From CAZLIC01 sp964559535 (lineage in GTDB: Bacteria > Pseudomonadota > Alphaproteobacteria > Rhodobacterales > Rhodobacteraceae), in NCBI GenBank assembly GCA_964559535.1, contig CAZLIC010000101.1:1-13109 (forward strand): a DNA stretch of 13,109 bases. Reading direction: 5' to 3'. Made by a program: the position numbers and the translations under genes. Within the stretch, counting starts at the first letter, position 1; each line of letters starts with the position of its first letter. Below the pieces are notes generated by a model. It ran no database searches and had not been told where the DNA came from. It saw only the letters and a program-made list of their open reading frames with translations. Below, one piece after another: positions 1 to 6,124 of this stretch.

Positions 1-1485
1 CGAGCGGCCGGTTTCGGGAAGGCCCATCATTTCGACCCAGGCGTCACCCAGCGCGGTGTCATCTTCGTCCAGAATCACCGTGGCCAGCACATGGCCGTTC
101 AGCGCCATGCGGATGCGGTCACGCACCACGCCGTCGCGGGCGCCGATCAGCGTGCTGCCGTCCAGATAGACGCGGCCGGTATCGACGTACTCCTTGACCA
201 CAGGGCGGTCGCTGCCGATGTCGGTGAGCATGCCGTTCACGATGACGTCCGACGCAAGGCCGCCCTCGGCCGCGACACGCGCGTGTTCGCGCAGGTGGCG
301 GTGTTCACCATGCATGGGAATCAGGATGCGGGGTTTCAGGATTCCGTGCAGCATCTGCAGGTCGGGCCGGTTGGCGTGGCCCGAGACGTGGTAAAGGCCG
401 CCTGATTCATCGACGATGTCCACGCCCTTTTCGGACAGCGCGTTCACGATCGACAGCACCTCGCGTTCGTTGCCGGGGATGGTGCGGGACGAGAACAGGA
501 AGGTGTCCCCCTCTTTCAGCTCCATTCCCAGGTACTTGCCGCGCGACAGCTGCGCACTGGCGGCGCGGCGTTCGCCCTGGCTGCCGGTGACCAGCAGCAT
601 CAGGTTCTGCCGGGGAATCTCGACGGCCTGCTCGACCGGCACCGTGGAGGGAAAACCCTTCAGCACACCCGATTCCGTGGCGGCCTTGACCATGCGCTGC
701 ATGGCGCGGCCCAGAAGGCAGATCGAGCGACCGGCGGCCACCCCGGCCTCGGCCAGCGTCTTCAGGCGGGCGACGTTGGAGGCGAAGGTTGTGGCGACGA
801 ACAGCCCTTCGGAGCGGCGGACAAGTTCGGTGATGGGGGCGGGCAGCGAGGATTCCGACCGGCCGGGGTGCAGCGAGAAGACGTTGGTCGAGTCGCAGGT
901 CATCGCCAGCACCGGGCGTTCCGCCGCGATGGCGGCGAAGGCCGCGGGGTCCCAAGGCTCGCCCACCAGCGGGCTGGGGTCCAGCTTGAAGTCACCCGAG
1001 TGCAGGATGCGGCCGGCGGGCGTGTCGATGACCAGCGAGGCGCTTTCGGGGATCGAGTGGCTGATCGGCTGGAACTGCACCTCGAACGGCCCGGCCTTCA
1101 CCGTTTCGGGGCGCGCGCCCACGGTGCGGATCGCCTCGCGCGGCAACCCGGCCTCTTCGAACTTCATGCGTCCGATGGTGGCGGTGAAGGTGCGGGCGTA
1201 GATCGGCGCCTTCAGTTGTGGCCACAGGTGGGCCAGCGCGCCGATGTGGTCTTCGTGCGCGTGGGTGATGATGATGGCTTCCAGCCGGTTGGCGCGTTCG
1301 ATCAGCCAGGTCATGTCGGGCATGATGAGGTCGATGCCGGGCGAGGTGGCCATGTCGCCGAAGGTGACCCCAAGGTCCACCAGCAACAGGCGCTCGCGCC
1401 CTTCGGGGCCGTAGCCGTAGACATAGGCGTTCATGCCCACTTCGCCTGCGCCGCCAAGGGGCAGGTAGATCAGCCGGTTCGTCAT
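1..1485 (-). CDS. rnj: Ribonuclease J, metallo-beta-lactamase/beta-CASP family (3' end cut by window)
   Basis: Predicted cytoplasmic 5'-3' exo-/endoribonuclease for mRNA decay and rRNA maturation, as known for alphaproteobacterial RNase J. The frame is open from ATG at 1485 to the left edge (495 codons). Family members are about 550 residues, so roughly 60 C-terminal residues are missing. The N-terminus MTNRLIYLPLGGAGEVGMNA is typical. The zinc-binding motif THAHEDH lies at residues 74-80, followed by HSGDFKLDPSP and CDSTN. The beta-CASP part has GSQGE (570-600), SGHANRPD (361-390) and PMHGEH (301-320), all in one frame, so no frameshift is seen in the stretches read. It starts 43 nt after coaX and has AAGGA upstream of the ATG. 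It is probably the last part of the same transcript, though a separate promoter in coaX cannot be excluded. Confidence 0.95.
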   Translation of the reverse strand, partial: MTNRLIYLPLGGAGEVGMNAYVYGYGPEGRERLLLVDLGVTFGDMATSPGIDLIMPDMTWLIERANRLEAIIITHAHEDHIGALAHLWPQLKAPIYARTFTATIGRMKFEEAGLPREAIRTVGARPETVKAGPFEVQFQPISHSIPESASLVIDTPAGRILHSGDFKLDPSPLVGEPWDPAAFAAIAAERPVLAMTCDSTNVFSLHPGRSESSLPAPITELVRRSEGLFVATTFASNVARLKTLAEAGVAAGRSICLLGRAMQRMVKAATESGVLKGFPSTVPVEQAVEIPRQNLMLLVTGSQGERRAASAQLSRGKYLGMELKEGDTFLFSSRTIPGNEREVLSIVNALSEKGVDIVDESGGLYHVSGHANRPDLQMLHGILKPRILIPMHGEHRHLREHARVAAEGGLASDVIVNGMLTDIGSDRPVVKEYVDTGRVYLDGSTLIGARDGVVRDRIRMALNGHVLATVILDEDDTALGDAWVEMMGLPETGRS

Positions 1486-1528
1486 GCTTCGTCCTTCGCG
1501 TCGTCGGCGGGGCAGGCCCCCCGCGGGG

Positions 1529-2293
1529 CTATTGGTTGAAGCGGTGGATGAGGACGAGACCGTGCATGGTCAGATCATCCTCGACCGCATCGAATATCGC
1601 GGTGTCCTGCTGGAACAGGGGCGCAAGACCGCCTGTGCCGATCACCTTCATCGGGCGGCCGCGTTCCGCGCGGATGCGGTTCACGATACCTTCGACCAGC
1701 CCGATGTAGCCCCAGTACACGCCAGACTGCATGCACGCCACCGTATTCGTGCCGATCACGCGCGCGGGCTTCGAGATATCGACATGCGGCAGGGCGGCGG
1801 CGGCCATGTGCAGCGCCTCGAGCGAGAGGTTCACGCCGGGCGCGATGACGCCGCCGACATAGGCGCCGTCGTCATCCACCACGTCCAGCGTGGTGGCGGT
1901 GCCGAAATCGACGACCACCAGGTTGCCGCCGTGCCGGTCATGCGCGCCTGCGGCATTGACCAGACGGTCGGGGCCGACGGCAACGCCGGGATCGACCCGC
2001 GGCGGGACGGGCAGGCGGCATTCCGGTTTTCCCACCACCAGGGGGCGCGTGTCGAAGTAGCGGTTGCACAGGACGCGCAGGTTGAACACGACGCGCGGAA
2101 CGGTCGAGGAGATGACCGCCTGCTTGATGGTGACATCGACCTTGCCCAGCATCATCAGCGTCTGCAGCCAGACGAAGTATTCGTCGGCCGTGCGCTTGTG
2201 GTCGGTTGCGATGCGCCAGGTGGACAGGAAGCGCGCCCCGTCCCAGATGGCGAAGACGGTGTTGGTGTTGCCGCAGTCGATGGTCAGGAGCAT
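1529..2293 (-). CDS. coaX: Type III pantothenate kinase
   Basis: Catalyses ATP-dependent phosphorylation of pantothenate, the first step of coenzyme A synthesis, in the cytoplasm. The 254-residue length is normal for CoaX. The ASKHA-fold motifs are visible: the phosphate-binding loop DCGNTNTVFAIWDG at 6-19, GPDRLVNA at 107-114, DFGTATTLD at 129-137 with the presumed catalytic Asp129, GGVIAPG at 147-153, and GTGG at 219-222. The ATG at 2293 is chosen because MLLTIDCGNTN is the family N-terminus and AAGGCGG lies just upstream; the frame stays open further upstream, but that extension is low-complexity Pro/Ala-rich translation of the birA region. It lies 82 nt after birA and 43 nt before rnj, and the birA-coaX gap holds a GC-rich hairpin motif. 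CoaX-type kinases need a monovalent cation and are insensitive to CoA feedback, which is family knowledge. Confidence 0.96.
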   Translation of the reverse strand: MLLTIDCGNTNTVFAIWDGARFLSTWRIATDHKRTADEYFVWLQTLMMLGKVDVTIKQAVISSTVPRVVFNLRVLCNRYFDTRPLVVGKPECRLPVPPRVDPGVAVGPDRLVNAAGAHDRHGGNLVVVDFGTATTLDVVDDDGAYVGGVIAPGVNLSLEALHMAAAALPHVDISKPARVIGTNTVACMQSGVYWGYIGLVEGIVNRIRAERGRPMKVIGTGGLAPLFQQDTAIFDAVEDDLTMHGLVLIHRFNQ

Positions 2294-2316
2294 TTTGCCG
2301 CCTTTCGCTTTGGGCT

Positions 2317-2362
2317 GGCCCCGGGGCTCTGCCCCGGACCCCGGGGTATTTGGGCAAAGATG
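2317..2362. repeat. GC-rich hairpin motif between birA and coaX
   Basis: A perfect 7-bp stem CCGGGGC / GCCCCGG with a TCT loop (2321-2337) is followed by CCCCGGGGTATTTGGGCAAA (2339-2358). I recognise this composite as resembling a motif that recurs in Rhodobacteraceae intergenic regions; that recollection is not backed by a search here. On the coding (minus) strand it reads as a hairpin between the birA stop and coaX ribosome binding site with no U tract after it, so it is not a classical terminator. It may influence transcript processing or stability. Confidence 0.55.
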
Positions 2363-2375
2363 AGGGGGGCGGACA

Positions 2376-3128
2376 TCAGAAGAAGACCTCGGCGGCGGGG
2401 ATGGTTTCGCGGCCCTGCGCGGTGAGCAAGACGAGGGCGCCGGTGGCGTCGATGCTGTCGAAGGTGCCGGTGCGGGTGGTGGTGCCGGTGCGGGCGCGGA
2501 GGGGCGCGCCGAGGTTGGCCGCATGTTTGAGCCATTCGGCGCGCAGGGGGGCGAAGCCTTCGGTGGTGAAGCGGTGTTCCCAGGCGGCATAGGCGGGGGC
2601 AAGCGCGTTCAGCAGGGTTTCGGGGGCGATGCGGTGGCCGGTTTCCTGCATGAGCGTGACCGGGCGCAGGGCACCTTCGTCGAGCATGGCCGGGTCGGGG
2701 GCGGCGATCAGGTTCACGCCGATGCCGATGGCAAGGTGGCTGACGCGGTCGCCCTGCCCGGCGCTTTCCAGAAGGATGCCCGCGAGTTTGCCGCCGTTGC
2801 AGAGCACGTCGTTCGGCCATTTGAGGGTGAAGCTGGCCGGCAGGTCGGTAAGGCTGGCAAGCGCGTCACGCAAGGCCAGCGCGGCGGCAAAGCTGCGCAG
2901 CGCCACGATGGCTGCCGGTTCCTGCGGTTTCAGGACCAGCGTGGCGTGGAAGTTGCCGGGCGGGCTGGCCCAGGCGCGGCCGCGGCGGCCGCGGCCGCCG
3001 GTCTGTTCGCCCGCCAGGATCCAGCAGGGGCCGGTGAGCGTGGCTGCAAGCCGGGCGGCCTGTGCGTTCGTGCTGTCCACGGTGGGCAGCACGACACGAC
3101 CCGTCCCCGAAGGCCAATCAGCGAACAA
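2376..3128 (-). CDS. birA: Biotin--[acetyl-CoA-carboxylase] ligase, catalytic type without DNA-binding domain
   Basis: Activates biotin to biotinyl-AMP and transfers it to the biotin-carrier domains of carboxylases. The protein of about 250 residues begins almost at once with the catalytic core: TVDSTN at 16-21, the biotinyl-AMP loop GRGRRGR at 45-51, KWPND at 103-107, and KLAGIL at 114-119 with the presumed biotin-contacting Lys114. A C-terminal SH3-like domain follows. It lacks the N-terminal helix-turn-helix of E. coli BirA, so it is a monofunctional ligase, not a repressor. No ATG is available. I choose TTG at 3128, which overlaps the last codons of nuoN and gives MFADWPSGTGRVVLPTVDSTN, close to family N-termini. 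A TTG at 3161 would add 11 unlikely residues. The overlap with nuoN implies translational coupling. A birA homologue downstream of the last complex I gene is, to my knowledge, also seen in Paracoccus. Confidence 0.93.
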   Translation of the reverse strand: MFADWPSGTGRVVLPTVDSTNAQAARLAATLTGPCWILAGEQTGGRGRRGRAWASPPGNFHATLVLKPQEPAAIVALRSFAAALALRDALASLTDLPASFTLKWPNDVLCNGGKLAGILLESAGQGDRVSHLAIGIGVNLIAAPDPAMLDEGALRPVTLMQETGHRIAPETLLNALAPAYAAWEHRFTTEGFAPLRAEWLKHAANLGAPLRARTGTTTRTGTFDSIDATGALVLLTAQGRETIPAAEVFF

Positions 3129-4572
3129 GCGCCTCGGCGGCGATGGCCGCCGCGCCTTCAACTCCGAAGAGGTTCACGATGCCCACGACCATCGCCGCCG
3201 CCATGGCGACCATGGCGATGAAGGGCACCGGCGCCATGCGGGTGTCGAGCGGTTCGACCTCGGACCCGAAGTACATGTAGAAAACGATGCGCAGGTAGTA
3301 GAAGGCGCCGATCACCGAGGCCACGACACCGGCGGTGGCGAGCCAGGTGAGCCCGGAATCGACCGCCGCCTGCAGCACCGCGAACTTGGCGAAGAACCCG
3401 AGCATCGGCGGCACGCCGGCCAGCGAGAACATCAGGACGAGGATGCAGAGCGCCGCCACAGGGGCGCGTTTGGACAGCATGTTCAGGCTGGCGATGTCGG
3501 TGACTGCCCTTCCCTCACGCTCCATCGACAGGATGAAGGCGAAGGTGCCCACGTTCATGGCCACATAGATGGCCATGTAGAGCAGCATCGCCTCGACCCC
3601 CTGTGCGGCCAGGCGGGCATCGGTGGAACCCGCGGCGGCAAGTCCCATCAGCGCAAAGCCCATATGGGCGATCGAGGAATAGGCCATCAGGCGCTTGATG
3701 TCGCGCTGGCCGATGGCGGCGATGGCGCCGACGAACATGGAGACGACCGAGAGCGCCGCCAGCACCTGCCCCCAGTCGGCCGGGATGCGCCCGAAGGCAT
3801 CTTGCACCACCCGGCCCATCAGGACCATCGCGGCAACCTTGGGCGCCGTGGCGAAGAAGGCGGTCACGGGCGTGGGCGCGCCTTCGTAGACGTCGGGCGT
3901 CCACATGTGGAAGGGGGCGGCCGAGACCTTGAAGGCCAGCGCCGAGAGGATGAAGACAAGGCCGAAGAGAAGGCCCAAGGGCGGCTCGTCCGTGAGAACC
4001 GAAAGGATGCCCGCGAAATCGGTGGTGCCTGCGTAGCCGTAGGTCAGCGAGGCGCCGTAGAGGTAGAGGCCGGAGGAGAGCGCGCCGAGGACGAAGTATT
4101 TCAGCCCGGCCTCGGTGGACTTCACGCTGTCACGGCGGATGGCGGCAATGACGTACAGGGCCAGCGACATCAGTTCGAGGCCCATGTAGAGCGTGATGAG
4201 GTCACCCGACGACACCATCACCATCATGCCCACCACCGACAGGGCGACGAGAATGGGATATTCGAACTTCAGGAAGCCGCGGCGTTCCATGTGGTCTTGC
4301 CCGACCAGCAGGATGGCGGCGGCGGCAAGCAGGATGGTGACCTTGGCAAAGCGCGCGAAGGGATCATCGACGAACTGGCCACCCATGCCGCTGCGCTCGC
4401 CGGTGCCGAAGCCGATCCAGAAGGCCATGAGCACGAAGACCGCAGCGGTGGCCCAGGTCAGCGCGGGCGCCATCTTGTCCTTGGTGCCGTACACCCCGGC
4501 CATCAGCGCGGCCATGGCGTAGACCGACAGCGCAAGCTCGGGCAGGATGATGTTGAGGTCGAGGTTCAGCAT
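3118..4572 (-). CDS. nuoN: NADH-quinone oxidoreductase subunit N
   Basis: Antiporter-like membrane subunit of complex I, one of the three proton-pumping modules of the membrane arm. It has 484 residues and many hydrophobic helices. The conserved proton-path residues are in place: Glu133 in YMGLELMSLALY (helix 5), Lys215 in LAFKVSAAPFHMWTPD (217 in E. coli) and the lysine of TAPKVAAMVLMG. The ATG at 4572 gives the usual MLNLDLNIILPE start with GGGGAA upstream. A longer frame to 4638 exists but would read through the end of nuoM. The start is one nucleotide after the nuoM stop, and the 3' end overlaps the birA start. It is the last nuo gene of the cluster, as in most proteobacterial nuo operons. 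Confidence 0.97.
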   Translation of the reverse strand: MLNLDLNIILPELALSVYAMAALMAGVYGTKDKMAPALTWATAAVFVLMAFWIGFGTGERSGMGGQFVDDPFARFAKVTILLAAAAILLVGQDHMERRGFLKFEYPILVALSVVGMMVMVSSGDLITLYMGLELMSLALYVIAAIRRDSVKSTEAGLKYFVLGALSSGLYLYGASLTYGYAGTTDFAGILSVLTDEPPLGLLFGLVFILSALAFKVSAAPFHMWTPDVYEGAPTPVTAFFATAPKVAAMVLMGRVVQDAFGRIPADWGQVLAALSVVSMFVGAIAAIGQRDIKRLMAYSSIAHMGFALMGLAAAGSTDARLAAQGVEAMLLYMAIYVAMNVGTFAFILSMEREGRAVTDIASLNMLSKRAPVAALCILVLMFSLAGVPPMLGFFAKFAVLQAAVDSGLTWLATAGVVASVIGAFYYLRIVFYMYFGSEVEPLDTRMAPVPFIAMVAMAAAMVVGIVNLFGVEGAAAIAAEALVR

Positions 4573-4573
4573 C

Positions 4574-6124
4574 TTATTCCCCGTGTTCCGCAGTGCGCGT
4601 GTCGGCAGCGGCCTGTGCTGCGGCGATGTCGGCATCATAGTCGGCCACGAGCTGCGCGACCGAGGGACCGATCAGGTCGGTGACCGCGGCGGGGTAGATG
4701 CCCAGATACAGCGTCATGGCGACCAAGGGCGCGAGGACCAGCTTTTCGCGCCAGTTCATGTCGGTGATGGTCTTGAGCGCCTCTTTCACCAGATCGCCGA
4801 AGACGACCCGGCGGTAGAGGTAGAGCGCATAGGCCGGTGACAGGATCACGCCGGTGGCGGCCACGAAGGCGACCCAGGTGTTCACCTGGAAGGCGCCCAT
4901 CATCGACAGGAATTCGCCCACGAACCCCGATGTGCCCGGCAGGCCCATGTTGGCCAACGTGAAGTACATGAAGAACAGCGCATAGGCGGGCATGCGGATG
5001 ACAAGGCCGCCGTAGGCGCTGATTTCGCGCGTGTGCATGCGGTCGTAGATCACGCCGACGCAGAAGAACAGCGCGCCCGAGATCAGCCCGTGCGAGATCA
5101 TCTGGAACATCGCGCCGTCGATGCCCTGCTGGTTGGCGGCGAAGATGCCCATGGTGACAAAGCCCATGTGGGCGACGGACCAGTAGGCGATCAGCTTCTT
5201 CATGTCCTCTTGCGCCAGGGCGACCAGCGAGGTGTAGACCACAGCGATGGCCGACAGCCACATGCCGAAGTCGGCCAGCACATCGGTGCCCACCGGGAAC
5301 ATCGGCAGGTTGAAGCGCAGGAAGCCGTAGCCGCCCATCTTCAGCAGGACCGCCGCCAGCACCATGGACCCGGCGGTGGGGGCCTGAACGTGGGCATCGG
5401 GCAGCCAGGTGTGCACCGGCCACATCGGCATCTTCACCGCGAAGGAGGCGAAGAAGGCCAGGAACAGCAGCGTCTGCATGCCGCCTGCGACGTGGATGCC
5501 CAGCAGGCTGAAACTGTCCGACGGGAAGGTGTGCGACAACAGCGCGACCATGTCGGTGGTGCCCGCCTCGACATACATCGCCACCATGGCGACCAGCATC
5601 AGGACGGACCCCAGGAAGGTGTACAGAAAGAACTTGAAGGCCGCGTAGATGCGGTCCTTGCCGCCCCAGATGCCGATGATCAGGAACATCGGGATCAGCC
5701 CTGCCTCGAAGAACAGGTAGAACAGCACCAGATCCAGTGCCACGAACACGCCGATCATCAGCGCTTCCAGCAGCAGGAAGGCGATCATGTATTCCTTGAC
5801 GCGGTGTTCCACCGTCCAGCAGCCAAGGATCGTCAGCGGCATCAGGAAGGTGGTCAGCACCAGAAGCGTCAGCGAGATGCCGTCAACGCCCACCTTGTAG
5901 GTCAGGCCCATGATCCAGTCGTATTCCTCGACGAACTGGAAGCCGGTGTCGGCCGGGTCGAACCCCTGCAGCACGGCCAGCGAGATGAGGAAGGTGACCG
6001 AGGTGGCGATCAGCGCCACCCATTTGGCGTTGCGGGCGCTGTTGGCATCGTTCGGCAGGAACAAGGCCAGGATCGCGGCGGCAACCGCGGGCAGGAAGGT
6101 GATGAGCGAAAGAACGTTGTCCAT
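4574..6124 (-). CDS. nuoM: NADH-quinone oxidoreductase subunit M
   Basis: Antiporter-like proton-pumping subunit of the complex I membrane arm, 516 residues, which is within the family range. Key residues: Glu140 in FYLFFEAGLIPMFLIIG (helix 5 glutamate, 144 in E. coli), Lys231 in FAVKMPMWPVHTWLPDAHVQ (234 in E. coli) and Lys262 in LLKMGGYGFLR. The ATG at 6124 shares its first base with the last base of the nuoL stop (TGATG), so re-initiation coupling is expected. A longer frame upstream to 6325 is nuoL in another frame and is discarded. The C-terminal tail beyond the last helix is alanine- and aspartate-rich and probably lies outside the membrane. Confidence 0.97.
   Translation of the reverse strand: MDNVLSLITFLPAVAAAILALFLPNDANSARNAKWVALIATSVTFLISLAVLQGFDPADTGFQFVEEYDWIMGLTYKVGVDGISLTLLVLTTFLMPLTILGCWTVEHRVKEYMIAFLLLEALMIGVFVALDLVLFYLFFEAGLIPMFLIIGIWGGKDRIYAAFKFFLYTFLGSVLMLVAMVAMYVEAGTTDMVALLSHTFPSDSFSLLGIHVAGGMQTLLFLAFFASFAVKMPMWPVHTWLPDAHVQAPTAGSMVLAAVLLKMGGYGFLRFNLPMFPVGTDVLADFGMWLSAIAVVYTSLVALAQEDMKKLIAYWSVAHMGFVTMGIFAANQQGIDGAMFQMISHGLISGALFFCVGVIYDRMHTREISAYGGLVIRMPAYALFFMYFTLANMGLPGTSGFVGEFLSMMGAFQVNTWVAFVAATGVILSPAYALYLYRRVVFGDLVKEALKTITDMNWREKLVLAPLVAMTLYLGIYPAAVTDLIGPSVAQLVADYDADIAAAQAAADTRTAEHGE

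Noticed and set aside
1529..2602. coaX extended upstream to 2602
   Set aside because: The extra 103 residues are Pro/Ala/Ser-rich out-of-frame translation of birA and its hairpin; CoaX proteins start at the DCGNTN loop.
2629..4683. Long plus-strand open frame (684 codons) opposite birA and nuoN
   Set aside because: It is antisense to two well-supported genes, its translation is His/Gly/Asp/Arg-rich without domains, and such frames are expected opposite GC-rich genes.
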